DNA from: Agromyces sp. 3263
Lineage (GTDB): Bacteria > Actinomycetota > Actinomycetes > Actinomycetales > Microbacteriaceae
Assembly: GCF_031456545.1 (NCBI RefSeq)
Contig: NZ_JAVDUV010000002.1
Span: 1,116,001-1,180,000, forward strand
Length of the DNA: 64,000 nucleotides
Direction: 5' to 3'
The translations under genes and the position numbers were made by a program. Positions within the stretch are counted from its first letter, which is position 1. Each line of letters starts with the position of its first letter. A model generated the notes under the pieces. That model saw nothing but the letters and a program-made list of their open reading frames with translations, did no database searches and was not told the origin of the DNA. This document shows, piece by piece, positions 33,561 through 42,681 of the stretch.

Positions 33561-34316
33561 TCAGCGGTCGGCGTCGGCTCCGGCGCGGTCGGCGTCGGCC
33601 GCGGCGCGCTCGGCCGCACGTACCTCCTCCTCGAACCCGCGCACGGCGTGCCGCAGGGCCCGCTCGGCGTCGAGTCCCTGCGAGCGGGCGGATGCCACGA
33701 GCGAGAACAGCATGCGACCCAGCTCGTCCTCCGTGTCGGGCGCCGCGGGCGCCGCGGCATCCGGAACCGGCTCGACGACCACCCCGGCCTTCTCGGCCTT
33801 GCCGATCACCTTCTGCGCCAGGGCCAGTGCGGGCATGCCGCGTGGAATCCCGTCGAGCACGCTCGTGCGGTGCGGCTTCTCGTCGGCCTTCAGGTCCTCC
33901 CAGAACGAGACCACGTCGTCGGCCGTCTCGGCGGTGCGGTCGCCGCCGAAGACGTGCGGATGCCGCGACACCATCTTCGCGGTCATGTGCGCCGCGACGT
34001 CCTCGATGTCGAAGTCCTCGCCGGGCGTGTGCGCGGCGATGTCGGCGTGGAACAGCACCTGGTAGAGCACGTCGCCGAGCTCCTCGATCATCTCGTCGCG
34101 GTCGCCCGACTCGATCGCGTCGATGAGCTCCCAGCTCTCCTCGACGAGGTACTGCACGAGGCTCTCGTGCGTCTGGTCCGCGTCCCACGGGCAGCCGCCG
34201 GGGGCGCGCAGCAGTGCGACGGTGCGGATGAGCTCGTCGAGCGCCGAGGCATCCGCCGGCCCGGCTCGCATCGGTTCCGGGGTGACGGCCTGCGGCCCGT
34301 TGCGGATGTCGCCCAC
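33561..34316 (-). CDS. mazG: MazG nucleoside triphosphate pyrophosphohydrolase
   Basis: The 251-residue protein has one clear MazG domain: LRAPGGCPWDADQTHESLVQYLVEESWELIDAIESGDRDEMIEELGDVLYQVLFHADIA. The EExxE and ExxD metal-binding helices (EESWE, EELGD) are present. HPHVFGG and the FWEDLKADEK region come next. The C-terminus is a weaker, partial second unit. It hydrolyses (d)NTPs to monophosphates, cleaning the pool of aberrant nucleotides. It starts with GTG at 34316. It lies near mfd, as in mycobacteria. Confidence 0.93.
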   Translation of the reverse strand: MGDIRNGPQAVTPEPMRAGPADASALDELIRTVALLRAPGGCPWDADQTHESLVQYLVEESWELIDAIESGDRDEMIEELGDVLYQVLFHADIAAHTPGEDFDIEDVAAHMTAKMVSRHPHVFGGDRTAETADDVVSFWEDLKADEKPHRTSVLDGIPRGMPALALAQKVIGKAEKAGVVVEPVPDAAAPAAPDTEDELGRMLFSLVASARSQGLDAERALRHAVRGFEEEVRAAERAAADADRAGADADR

Positions 34317-34525
34317 GCTCGCTCCCTCCGGCGGCCGCCGAATCCCCGGCGCGCCGTCTCCGCCATGCTAGGCGCTGCGGGCGGGCACCTCGATAGGATT
34401 GGCGGCGGAGTGCCGGGAAGGCTGGTCGGCCGACGTCGAACGTCGTCGCCCCCTTCCGCGCCCGGCAAGTCGTACCGTACGTACTGCACCGCCGTGGCAC
34501 CGAGACTTCACCCACAGGGAGTCGC

Positions 34526-35734
34526 ATGAACGTCCTCCGCTCCGAACGATTCGCCGCCGCGCTGCTCCTCGTGGCGGCCGTGCTCGGCCTCGTCATCGCC
34601 AATCTCCCGATCGGCCCCGCCGCGGTCGACCTGAAGAACGCGCATCTCGAGATCCCGTGGCTCCGACTCGACCTGTCGACGGGTCACTGGGTCAGCGACG
34701 GGCTGCTCGCGATCTTCTTCTTCATCGTCGCCGTCGAGCTCAAGCGGGAGCTCGTCATCGGCGAGCTGAACTCGCTGTCGAAGGCGCTGCTTCCCGCGAT
34801 CGCCGCCGTCGGCGGCGTGGTCGTTCCGGCCGGCATCTTCCTCGCCTTCACGGCGGGCACCCCGACGGTCGACGGCTGGCCGATCCCGACCGCGACCGAC
34901 ATCGCCTTCGCGCTGGGCGTGCTCGCCGTCTTCGGACGGTTCCTGCCCACCCGCGTGCGCGTGTTCCTGCTCGCGCTCGCCGTGCTCGACGACCTCATCG
35001 CGATCCTCATCATCGCGTTCTTCTTCACAACCGACGCCGACTTGGCCGCGCTCGGCTTCGGCGTCATCGCGATCACGCTGTTCGGCATGGTCTCGAGGCT
35101 CATGAAGCCACGGTCGAGCTGGATCCTCTCGCGCCGGCCGCAGTGGCCGATCATGGCGCTGCTCATCGTGCTGGGCGTGCTCGCCTGGTACTTCGTGTAC
35201 CTGTCGGGCGTGCACGCGACGATCGCGGGCGTGGCGCTCGGCCTCGTCATGGCCCGGCGTCCGGCCGGGCGCGCGGCGCACGCGCTCGAGCCGTGGTCGA
35301 ACGGCGTCATCCTTCCGCTGTTCGCCTTCACCGCGGCGATGGTGCCGGTGCCGCAGGTGTCGCCGAGCGAGCTCGAACCGGCGTTCTGGGGCATCCTGGT
35401 GGGCCTTCCGGTCGGCAAGATCGTGGGCATCTCCCTCGCCGGGCTCCTCGGCGGACTCATGGCCCGGCCGAAGCCGGGCACCACGCCCCTCACCTTCGGC
35501 GACCTGGCGGTGGTGTCCGCACTCGGCGGCATCGGCTTCACGGTCTCGCTGCTCATGAACGAGCTCGCGTTCGCCGGTCTCCCCGAGGTCGCCGACGAGG
35601 GCACCCTCGCGGTGCTGCTCGGGTCGGGCATCGCCATCGTGCTGTCGGCGGTGTTCGTCACGATCCGCTCGCGGCAGTACCGGCGCCGGGGCGCGGCATC
35701 GGGCGCGGGCGGCGGCGGCACCTTCGCGCACTGA
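34526..35734 (+). CDS. nhaA: Na+/H+ antiporter NhaA
   Basis: The 402-residue protein has about eleven to twelve membrane helices and the NhaA core. It shows HWVSDGLLAIFFFIVAVELKRELVIGELNSLSKALLPAIAAVGGVVVPA, then the assembly helix with TPTVDGWPIPTATDIAFALGVL, and the ion-binding aspartate pair in ALAVLDDLIAILIIAFFF. The Lys of the later helix region (VGKIVGI) is also present. It extrudes Na+ or Li+ in exchange for protons. The 209-base region between mazG and nhaA contains a TAGGAT -10-like box at 34395 and an AGGGAG ribosome-binding site, but no riboswitch that I can recognise. Confidence 0.95.
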   Translation: MNVLRSERFAAALLLVAAVLGLVIANLPIGPAAVDLKNAHLEIPWLRLDLSTGHWVSDGLLAIFFFIVAVELKRELVIGELNSLSKALLPAIAAVGGVVVPAGIFLAFTAGTPTVDGWPIPTATDIAFALGVLAVFGRFLPTRVRVFLLALAVLDDLIAILIIAFFFTTDADLAALGFGVIAITLFGMVSRLMKPRSSWILSRRPQWPIMALLIVLGVLAWYFVYLSGVHATIAGVALGLVMARRPAGRAAHALEPWSNGVILPLFAFTAAMVPVPQVSPSELEPAFWGILVGLPVGKIVGISLAGLLGGLMARPKPGTTPLTFGDLAVVSALGGIGFTVSLLMNELAFAGLPEVADEGTLAVLLGSGIAIVLSAVFVTIRSRQYRRRGAASGAGGGGTFAH

Positions 35735-35785
35735 GGCCGCGCCGGCCACCCGCGCCGGCCACGTGCGCCCCGCTCGCCGAACCGG

Positions 35786-38700
35786 TCAGGCGGTGGCGGA
35801 CGCCTCGGACGCCGGCGCCGCGGCATCCGGAACCGGGAAGATCGCCGCGACGAGCCGCGACACCCACTCGATGAGGTCGGCGTCTCCGGGCAGCTCGCCC
35901 CCGGGCGTCGGGAACGGCACGAGGATGACGTCGTTCTGCGCGAAGTGCTTCGCGCCCGGGTAGAGGCGCTCGAGTCGCACGCGCCGCGAGTCGGGGATGT
36001 TCGCGGGCGCGATGCGGAGCTTGGAGCCGGTGGCGATGACGTCGGAGAGCCCCGCCAGCTGCGCCTGGCGGCGGAGCCGTGAGATCGCGACGAGGTGCGT
36101 CACCGCGTCGGGCGGCGTGCCGTAGCGGTCGACGAGCTCGTCGACGACCGCGTCGATCTGGCCCTCCTTGGCGGCCGGCCCGCTGGCTGCGGACAGCTTC
36201 TGGTAGATCTCGAGGCGCAGCCGCTCGGAGTCGACGTAGTCCTCGGGGATGTGCGCGTCGACGGGCAGCTCCAGCCGCAGCTCGGTCTGGCCCTCGGCGA
36301 CATCGCCTCGGAACGCGGACACCGCCTCGCCGATCATGCGCAGGTACAGGTCGAACCCGACGCCGGCGATGTGGCCGGCCTGCTCTGCGCCGAGCAGGTT
36401 GCCGGCGCCGCGGATCTCCAGGTCTTTCAGGGCGATCTGCATGCCGCCGCCGAGCTCGTTGTTGGCGGCGATCGTGGAGAGGCGGTCGTGCGCCGTCTCG
36501 GAGAGGGGCTTCTGCGCGTCCCAGAGGAAGTACGCGTAGGCGCGCTCGCGTCCGCGGCCGACGCGGCCGCGCAGCTGGTGCAGCTGCGACAGGCCGTACT
36601 TGTCGGCGCGGTCGATGATGATCGTGTTGGCGTTCGAGATGTCGAGGCCGGTCTCGATGATGGTCGTCGAGACGAGCACGTCGAACTTTCGCTCCCAGAA
36701 GTCGACCACGATCTGCTCGAGCACGTGCTCGTTGAGCTGGCCGTGCGCGACGGCGATGCGCGCCTCGGGGACGAGCTCGGAGAGCTGGGCGGCGACGCGA
36801 TTGATCGACGACACCCGGTTGTGCACGAAGAACACCTGGCCCTCGCGGAGCATCTCGCGGCGGATCGCGGCGGCGACCTGCTGCTCGGAGTACGGGCCGA
36901 CGAAGGTGAGGATCGGATGCCGGTCCTCGGGCGGTGTGGCGAGCGTCGACATCTCGCGGATGCCGGTGACGGCCATCTCGAGCGTGCGCGGGATCGGCGT
37001 GGCGCTCATCGCGAGGATGTCCACGTTGGTCTTGAGCTTCTTGAGCTGGTCCTTGTGCTCGACGCCGAAGCGCTGCTCCTCGTCGATGATGAGCAGCCCC
37101 ACGTCCTTGAACTTCACCTGCTCGGTGAGGATGCGGTGCGTGCCGATGACCATGTCGATGGTGCCGTCGGCGAGGCCCGTGACGGTCTCGCGCACCTCCT
37201 TGTCGGTCTGGAACCGCGAGAGCGCGCGCACGTGCACGGGGAACCCGGCGAACCGCTCGTTGAACGTCTCGAGGTGCTGCTTGACGAGCAGGGTCGTGGG
37301 CACCAGCATCGCGACCTGCTTGCCGTCCTGGATGGCCTTGAATGCGGCGCGCACCGCGACCTCGGTCTTGCCGAACCCGACGTCGCCGGCGAGGAGCCGG
37401 TCCATGGGGATCGGCCGCTCCATGTCGGCCTTGACCTCGTCGATCGTCTGCAGCTGGTCGGGCGTCTCGGCGAACGGGAACGCCTCTTCGAGCTCCTGCT
37501 GCCAGGGCGTGTCGGGCCCGAATGCGTGGCCCTTCGCGGCCATGCGGGCGGAGTAGAGCTTGACGAGCTCCACGGCGATCTCGCGCACGGCCTTGCGGGC
37601 GCGACCCTTCGCCTGGGCCCAGTCGCTGCCGCCCATCTTGGAGAGGGTGGGCGCCTCACCGCCGACGTAGCGGCTGAGCAGGTCGAGCTGGTCGGTGGGC
37701 ACGAAGAGGCGGTCGCCGGCCTGCCCGCGCTTCGACGGCGCGTACTCGAGCACGAGGTACTCGCGCACAGCGGTGGGCTGCTGCTGGATGCCGGCCGTGC
37801 GGCTCGGTCCGGTGGGCCGGCTGCCCGTGGCCACCTCGCGCTGCACCATCTCGACGAAGCGGCCGATGCCGTGCGTCTGGTGCACGACGTAGTCGCCGGC
37901 CTTGAGTTGCAGCGGATCGACGACGTTGCGCCGCCGGGTGGCGAGCTTCGTGTTCTGGCGGGCGTCGTAGCCGGCCGCCCGACCGTAGAACTCGGATTCG
38001 GCGATGAGCGCGAGCTTGGCCTCGGGCACCTCGAACCCGCGCGCGGCCTCGGCCTGCACGAGGTAGGCGACGCCGGGCTCGAGGTCGGCCGGCACCTGCT
38101 CGACGATGCGCGCGGCGAGGCCGGCTTCCGCGAGCACGTCGCGGGCGCGCTCGACGAGGCCGTGACCGGCGGATGCCACGACGATGCGCCACCCGTCGCG
38201 CAGGCGCGCGCCGATGTGGTCGACGGCTCCGGCGACGTTGCCCGCGAAGCTCGGCATGGCGTTCGCGGCGATGCGCACGTACTCGGACGCGGCGCCGGCC
38301 GCCGCCTCCGCCGCCGCCGCATCGGATGACGCCGCCACCACCTCGGCGGCATCGCCGAGGTCGAAGCTGGAGAAGGTCCACCACACCCGGCGGGTGTCGG
38401 GTTCGCCGGGCGCGCTGAACAGCGCGGCCTGCCGGAACTCGCGGATCGTGAGGAAGTCGCCGGCGGCCAGGTCGATCGGCGCCTCGGCCCCGACGGTGGC
38501 GGCGCTCCACGCGGCACCGAGGAACTCCCGGTTCGTCTCGGCGAGGCTCACGGCACGGCCCGCCACGCGCTCGGGCTGCACGACCGCGATGGCGGCGCCC
38601 TCGGGCAGGTAGTGCGCGAGCGGCACAAGCCGCTCGAGCAGCGCGGGAGCCAGCGACTCCATGCCCTCGACGGGGATGCCCTGCGAGATCTTCTCGAGCA

Positions 38701-39484
38701 TGCCCGCGAGGCTCGGGAACTCGTGCAGCATCTCGCGGGCGCGCTGCCGCACGGCCGGGGTGAGCAGCAGCTCGCGGCTCGGGGCGAGCTGCACACGCTC
38801 GACGACTTCGGGCAGCGAACGCTGGTCGGCGACCGAGAACGCGCGCAGCTCCTCGACCTCGTCGCCGAAGAACTCCACGCGCACGGGGTGGTCGGCGGTG
38901 GGCGGGAACACGTCGAGGATGCCGCCGCGCACGGCGAACTCGCCTCGGCGCGAGACCATGTCGACGCGAGCGTACGCGAGGTCGACGAGCCGCACCGCGA
39001 GCTGCGACAGGTCGTATCCCCGGCCGCCGGCGACGAGCTCGACCGGCGCGAGGTCGGCGAGGTTGTCCGCGAGCGGCTGCAGTGCGGCGCGCACCGAGGC
39101 GACCACGACGAGCGGATGCCGCGAACCGGCCGCCTGCCACTCGTGGAGCCGCCGCAGGGCGTGCAGCCGGCGCCCGACCGTCTCGGCGGATGGGCTCAGC
39201 CGCTCGTGCGGCAGCGTCTCCCACGCGGGGAACTCGAGGAGCTCGCCACCGTCGAGGTACGGCGCCAGCGCGCCCCGCAGCGCCTCGCCCTCGCGACTGG
39301 TCGCCGTGACGACGAGCAGCGCCGGCGGGAGGCCCGCCTCGATGCGGCGCTCGAGGAGGCCGGCGATGAGCGGCGCGTCGATGCCCGCGGGAGCCGAGAA
39401 GTCGGCGTTCCGCAGGGCCTCGGCGAGCGCGTCGTCGATCGTGGAGGCGCGCGAAAGCGCCGTGTTCAAGCCCTGCAGGATCAC
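35786..39484 (-). CDS. mfd: Transcription-repair coupling factor
   Basis: The 1232-residue length and domain order are standard. N-terminal UvrB-like domains (ALLVVTATSREGEAL, RRGEFAVRGGILDVFPPTADHPVRVEFFGDEVEELR) come first. The CarD-like RNA polymerase interaction domain (GDYVVHQTHGIGRFVEM) follows. The helicase/translocase motor has Walker A LLAGDVGFGKTEVAVRAAFKA, DEEQ box LLIIDEEQRFGVEHKDQL, SATPIPRTL, and motifs IV-VI to QLRGRVGRGRERAYAYF. The C-terminal TRCF domain ends the protein. It removes stalled polymerase and recruits UvrA. The leaderless GTG is supported by TAGACT six bases upstream. It is divergent from the RNase H gene. Confidence 0.97.
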   Translation of the reverse strand: MILQGLNTALSRASTIDDALAEALRNADFSAPAGIDAPLIAGLLERRIEAGLPPALLVVTATSREGEALRGALAPYLDGGELLEFPAWETLPHERLSPSAETVGRRLHALRRLHEWQAAGSRHPLVVVASVRAALQPLADNLADLAPVELVAGGRGYDLSQLAVRLVDLAYARVDMVSRRGEFAVRGGILDVFPPTADHPVRVEFFGDEVEELRAFSVADQRSLPEVVERVQLAPSRELLLTPAVRQRAREMLHEFPSLAGMLEKISQGIPVEGMESLAPALLERLVPLAHYLPEGAAIAVVQPERVAGRAVSLAETNREFLGAAWSAATVGAEAPIDLAAGDFLTIREFRQAALFSAPGEPDTRRVWWTFSSFDLGDAAEVVAASSDAAAAEAAAGAASEYVRIAANAMPSFAGNVAGAVDHIGARLRDGWRIVVASAGHGLVERARDVLAEAGLAARIVEQVPADLEPGVAYLVQAEAARGFEVPEAKLALIAESEFYGRAAGYDARQNTKLATRRRNVVDPLQLKAGDYVVHQTHGIGRFVEMVQREVATGSRPTGPSRTAGIQQQPTAVREYLVLEYAPSKRGQAGDRLFVPTDQLDLLSRYVGGEAPTLSKMGGSDWAQAKGRARKAVREIAVELVKLYSARMAAKGHAFGPDTPWQQELEEAFPFAETPDQLQTIDEVKADMERPIPMDRLLAGDVGFGKTEVAVRAAFKAIQDGKQVAMLVPTTLLVKQHLETFNERFAGFPVHVRALSRFQTDKEVRETVTGLADGTIDMVIGTHRILTEQVKFKDVGLLIIDEEQRFGVEHKDQLKKLKTNVDILAMSATPIPRTLEMAVTGIREMSTLATPPEDRHPILTFVGPYSEQQVAAAIRREMLREGQVFFVHNRVSSINRVAAQLSELVPEARIAVAHGQLNEHVLEQIVVDFWERKFDVLVSTTIIETGLDISNANTIIIDRADKYGLSQLHQLRGRVGRGRERAYAYFLWDAQKPLSETAHDRLSTIAANNELGGGMQIALKDLEIRGAGNLLGAEQAGHIAGVGFDLYLRMIGEAVSAFRGDVAEGQTELRLELPVDAHIPEDYVDSERLRLEIYQKLSAASGPAAKEGQIDAVVDELVDRYGTPPDAVTHLVAISRLRRQAQLAGLSDVIATGSKLRIAPANIPDSRRVRLERLYPGAKHFAQNDVILVPFPTPGGELPGDADLIEWVSRLVAAIFPVPDAAAPASEASATA

Positions 39485-39490
39485 CGTCCG

Positions 39491-39496
39491 AGTCTA
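39491..39496 (-). promoter_or_regulatory. -10 box (TAGACT) of mfd
   Basis: On the minus strand TAGACT is followed by CGGACG and then GTG of mfd, the six-base leaderless spacing. Confidence 0.6.
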
Positions 39497-39634
39497 CGCG
39501 CGGCCTCCGACGAGCCCGCCACCGTGCGCTGCCGGCGAACGGCCGGGCCGAACGCCTCGACGCGGACGGGCGACGCCGCGTCGCAGGCGCCCGATACGAT
39601 GGGCGCCGCACCAGACCGACCCCGGAAGGACACC

Positions 39635-40366
39635 GTGATCACTGCCGCCGCCGATGGTTCGGCTCTCGGAAACCCCGGCCCCGCCGGCTGGGCCTGGTAT
39701 GTCGACGACACCACGTGGGCGGCGGGCGGCTGGCCGCACGCCACGAACAACCAGGCGGAGCTGAAGGCCGTGCTCGAGCTCTTCCGGGCGACCAAGCACC
39801 TCGACGACGACCTGCTCGTCCTCTGCGACAGCCAGTACGTGATCAACTGCATCACGAAGTGGATGCCGGGCTGGAAGCGCAAGGGATGGCGAAAGGCCGA
39901 CGGCAAGCCGGTCATGAACGTCGACCTGCTGCAGGAGCTCGATGACGAGCTCGCCGGCCGTCGGTACCGCTTCGAGTGGGTGCGGGGTCATGTGGGCCAC
40001 GAGCTCAACGAGGCCGCCGACACCCGGGCGCGCGCGGTCGCCGAGGCCTATCGTCGCAAGGGCGCCGTCCCAGGGGGCCCGGGCTGGCCGGGCACGGAGG
40101 TCGCCCCCGAGGTCGCGGCGCACCGGCTGGTGGAGGCCGAGCTCGAACTCGCGGCGGCCACCGAGGCGGGCGCGTCCGGGCCGGCGGCAGACGCGAGCGA
40201 GCCCGAGGCGGAGGTCGACGAGCCGGCGCTCTTCGCGCTGGAGGACGAGCCCGACGCCTGGCACACGCTCACGCTCGAGCTCTCCACCGAGGAGCACGAC
40301 CGACTCGTGCAGCGAGCCCGCGGGGAGGGGCTCTCGCCAGAGGATTTCCTCCGCGGCCTCATCTGA
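39635..40366 (+). CDS. rnhA: RNase HI with C-terminal ribbon-helix-helix-like extension
   Basis: Residues 1-140 form an RNase HI domain that cuts RNA in RNA-DNA hybrids. The catalytic Asp is in AADGSALGNPGPAGWAW, Glu in NNQAELKAVLELF, Asp in LLVLCDSQYVINCITKWMPGWKRKGWRKADGKPV and the last Asp in NEAADTRARAVAEAY. A 65-residue acidic/alanine-rich linker follows. The final 35 residues (HTLTLELSTEEHDRLVQRARGE and GLSPEDFLRGLI) look like a CopG/Arc strand-helix-helix, a dimeric DNA-binding fold. The GTG at 39635 has GGAAGGA upstream; a TACGAT -10 box lies at 39594-39599. Confidence 0.9.
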   Translation: MITAAADGSALGNPGPAGWAWYVDDTTWAAGGWPHATNNQAELKAVLELFRATKHLDDDLLVLCDSQYVINCITKWMPGWKRKGWRKADGKPVMNVDLLQELDDELAGRRYRFEWVRGHVGHELNEAADTRARAVAEAYRRKGAVPGGPGWPGTEVAPEVAAHRLVEAELELAAATEAGASGPAADASEPEAEVDEPALFALEDEPDAWHTLTLELSTEEHDRLVQRARGEGLSPEDFLRGLI

Positions 40367-40409
40367 GCCGGGCAGGAGCCGGGCGGCCGCGTGGCCGTGG
40401 CATCCGTGA

Positions 40410-41039
40410 TCAGGCGGGCGAGTGGAACCGCTGCTGTGCCGCCACGAGCCCGTGCTCGACGATCGCCTCGACGGCGTCCGCGGCATCCGACACCAGGCTC
40501 GGCAGCGACTGCCGCTCGGTGCCCGAGAAGTCCTTCAGCACGAAGTCGGCGGAGTCCTGCCGACCGGGCGGGCGCCCGACGCCGACGCGCACCCGGATGA
40601 AGTCGCCGTCGTCGGTGGCCTTCGACACGTCGCGCACCCCGTTGTGGCCTCCGTGTCCGCCGCCCTGCTTCAGGCGAACGGTGTCGAAGGGGATGTCGAG
40701 CTCGTCGTGCACCAGCACGAGCCGGTCGGCGGGCAGCGAGTAGTACTTCAGCAGCGCCGACACCGGCCCGCCCGACGTGTTCATGAAGCTGTTCGGCTTG
40801 GCGATGACGAGCTTGGGGCCGCCCGGCCGCAGGAACCCCTCGGCCACGCGCGACGGCGTCTTGTGCGTCTTGAAGGTCGCGCCGACGCGCGCCGCGACCT
40901 CGTCGGCCACCATCTGGCCGACGTTGTGCCGGTTGCCGGCGTACTGCGCGCCGGGGTTGCCGAGCCCGACCACGAGCCAGGTGTTCTCGGCCACGGCGTC
41001 GTCCTTCCGGCGAGCACGCCATCGGTCGAGGAGGCCCAT
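40410..41039 (-). CDS. pth: Peptidyl-tRNA hydrolase
   Basis: This enzyme releases peptides from drop-off peptidyl-tRNAs. The 209 residues include WLVVGLGNPGAQYAGNRHNVGQMVADEVA with the catalytic His, KPNSFMNTSGGPVSALLKYY, and VLVHDELDIPFDTVRLKQGGGHGGHNGVRDV with the catalytic Asp region. The ATG at 41039 with AAGGAG nine bases upstream adds a 20-residue basic N-terminal extension (MGLLDRWRARRKDDAVAENT) over the usual start. It is 120 bases downstream of rplY on the same strand, the common pth-rplY pairing. Confidence 0.96.
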   Translation of the reverse strand: MGLLDRWRARRKDDAVAENTWLVVGLGNPGAQYAGNRHNVGQMVADEVAARVGATFKTHKTPSRVAEGFLRPGGPKLVIAKPNSFMNTSGGPVSALLKYYSLPADRLVLVHDELDIPFDTVRLKQGGGHGGHNGVRDVSKATDDGDFIRVRVGVGRPPGRQDSADFVLKDFSGTERQSLPSLVSDAADAVEAIVEHGLVAAQQRFHSPA

Positions 41040-41159
41040 GGGCGGCTCCTTCCGATCGGCGCGGGAATCGTTCAGGGGGAATGGAACGGGGCCTGCGGCC
41101 CGCAGTCCGAGGGTACCCGGATGCGGCGCTGCAGGCCCCGTGCGCGCGGTGCGCTGAGG

Positions 41160-41795
41160 TTACTCGGCCGATTCGGCCGCGGTCTCCTCGGCGGGCGCCT
41201 CGGCCTCGGGGGCCTCGGCGGCGGCGGCCTCGGCGGCCTCCTCGCCCAGATCGACCTTCTGGGGCACGTGCACGAGCACGACGAGGGCGTCGGGGTCGCT
41301 CACGAGGGTCGCGCCCTTGGGGAGTTCGACGTCCTTCGCGTGGATCTGCGTGCCCTCCTCGAGGCCCTCGATGGAGAGGACGATGTTCTCGGGGATGTGC
41401 GTGGCCTCGACCTCGAGCAGCAGGGTCTTGGCGTCGAGGTCGGCGATGGTGCCGGGGTACGACTCGCCCTCGGTGTGCACGGGGACCTCGACCTGGACCT
41501 TCTCGCCGCGCTTGATGACGATGAGGTCGATGTGCTCGATGACCTGGTGCACCGGGTCCTTCTGCACGTCCTTCACGAGCGCGATCTGGCTCGAGCCGGC
41601 GATCTGCAGGTCGAGCACGGCGTTCGCCTTGCGGATGAGCAGCGCGACCTGGTGGCCCGGGAGGGTGAGGTGCTGCGGCTCGGTGCCGTGGCCGTACAGC
41701 ACGGCGGGGATCTTGCCGGCGGCGCGGATCTTGCGGGCCGCGCCCTTGCCGAACGTCTCGCGCGCGTCGGCGACGACCTTGTTGTCCTGCTCCAT
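41160..41795 (-). CDS. rplY: 50S ribosomal protein L25 (CTC/TL5 type)
   Basis: The 211-residue protein has the N-terminal L25 5S-rRNA-binding domain (VVADARETFGKGAARKIRAAGKIPAVLYGHGTEPQHLTLPGH). The C-terminal CTC beta domain follows (PVHTEGESYPGTIADLDAKTLLLEVEATHIPENI), then an acidic Glu/Ala tail. The ATG at 41795 has AAGGAG ten bases upstream. It is followed by pth. Confidence 0.96.
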   Translation of the reverse strand: MEQDNKVVADARETFGKGAARKIRAAGKIPAVLYGHGTEPQHLTLPGHQVALLIRKANAVLDLQIAGSSQIALVKDVQKDPVHQVIEHIDLIVIKRGEKVQVEVPVHTEGESYPGTIADLDAKTLLLEVEATHIPENIVLSIEGLEEGTQIHAKDVELPKGATLVSDPDALVVLVHVPQKVDLGEEAAEAAAAEAPEAEAPAEETAAESAE

Positions 41796-42018
41796 GGTGG
41801 TTCTCCTTGCGGGCTCGCGGCCCAGATCGTATGTCTGTCGTTTCGACTCGAACGCGCAGCATCTGACATGCGCTGGTGCGTGAGGAAACAGCCGTGAAGC
41901 CTGGTTCCACCGCGTCGATCACGGATGCCCCGCCCGCCGCTCTCGCGGACGAACCGGGCCTCCCTCGCCGAAGTTGTCAGGCCTGCCGCGCGTGAACGCG
42001 GAAGACCAAGGGGAGAGT

Positions 42019-42546
42019 CTACCAGTCCGACTCGAGCGCCGCGATCGCCCGTTCCACGACCGCGTCGACGGGTCCGACATTCTCGATGCGGACGCCCGCC
42101 TCGTCCTCCGCGAGCGGCTCGAGCGCCTCGAGCTGCGAGGCCAGGAGGGCGGGGGGCATGAAGTGGCCGGCCCGATCGCGCACCCGCTCGCCGAGGTGCT
42201 CGGCCGGCACCACCAGCTCCACGAACACCGCGGCCGGGCACGCCCCGCGGATCGCGTCGCGGTAGGAGCGGCGCAACGCGGAGCAGGCGACCACCACGCC
42301 GGCGTCGCCCGCGCCGAGCGCCTCCCCCACGAGCCGCAGCCAGGGCCACCGGTCGTCGTCGTCGAGGGGTACGCCGCTGCGCATCTTCTCGACGTTCGCC
42401 GCGGGGTGCAGGTCGTCGGAGTCCACGAACCTCATGCCGGGGAACCGATCGCCGAGGCGACGGGCGAGCGCCGCTCCGACGACCGACTTGCCGGAACCGC
42501 TGGGCCCCATGACGACGACCCGGGGCGGGTGGGCTGAGGCGCTCAT
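42019..42546 (-). CDS. gntK: Gluconokinase
   Basis: The 175-residue P-loop kinase phosphorylates gluconate to 6-phosphogluconate, the substrate of the divergently transcribed gnd. The Walker A motif is MGPSGSGKSVVGAALARRLG. FVDSDDLHPAANVEKMRSGVPLDDDDRWPWL carries the substrate-binding acidic and His residues. CSALRRSYRDAIRG and GHFMPPALLASQLEALEPL are GntK signatures. It is leaderless with TAGCCT seven bases before the ATG. The shared intergenic region has nested GTGAG/CTCAC inverted repeats, so both genes are probably under one gluconate-responsive regulator not found in this window. Confidence 0.95.
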   Translation of the reverse strand: MSASAHPPRVVVMGPSGSGKSVVGAALARRLGDRFPGMRFVDSDDLHPAANVEKMRSGVPLDDDDRWPWLRLVGEALGAGDAGVVVACSALRRSYRDAIRGACPAAVFVELVVPAEHLGERVRDRAGHFMPPALLASQLEALEPLAEDEAGVRIENVGPVDAVVERAIAALESDW

Positions 42547-42553
42547 GGGTTGC

Positions 42554-42559
42554 AGGCTA
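42554..42559 (-). promoter_or_regulatory. -10 box (TAGCCT) of gntK
   Basis: On the minus strand TAGCCT, seven bases (GCAACCC), then ATG at 42546: a leaderless layout. Confidence 0.55.
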
Positions 42560-42603
42560 GCCGAACGCCGGACGCGGCATCCGCCACACCGCAGCGGCGC
42601 AGT

Positions 42604-42640
42604 CTCACCGCAACAGCGCGCAACGGTGAGCGCCGCTCAC
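42604..42640. promoter_or_regulatory. Nested inverted repeats (operator candidates) between gntK and gnd
   Basis: CTCACCG (42604-42610) pairs with CGGTGAG (42624-42630), and GTGAGC (42626-42631) pairs with GCTCAC (42635-42640). The three CTCAC/GTGAG half-sites therefore form two overlapping palindromes. They end two bases before the gnd -10 box TACGCT (42643-42648). Such a position suits a repressor of gnd, and possibly of gntK. Confidence 0.6.
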
Positions 42641-42681
42641 AGTACGCTGGAGGCGACCCCGAACCCACGAGGAGAACTTTC

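Noticed and set aside
34316..34526. Ion riboswitch upstream of nhaA
   Set aside because: The 209-base gap has a short GACG/CGTC hairpin but no conserved motif of the nhaA-I, nhaA-II or Na+ riboswitch types that I could recognise.
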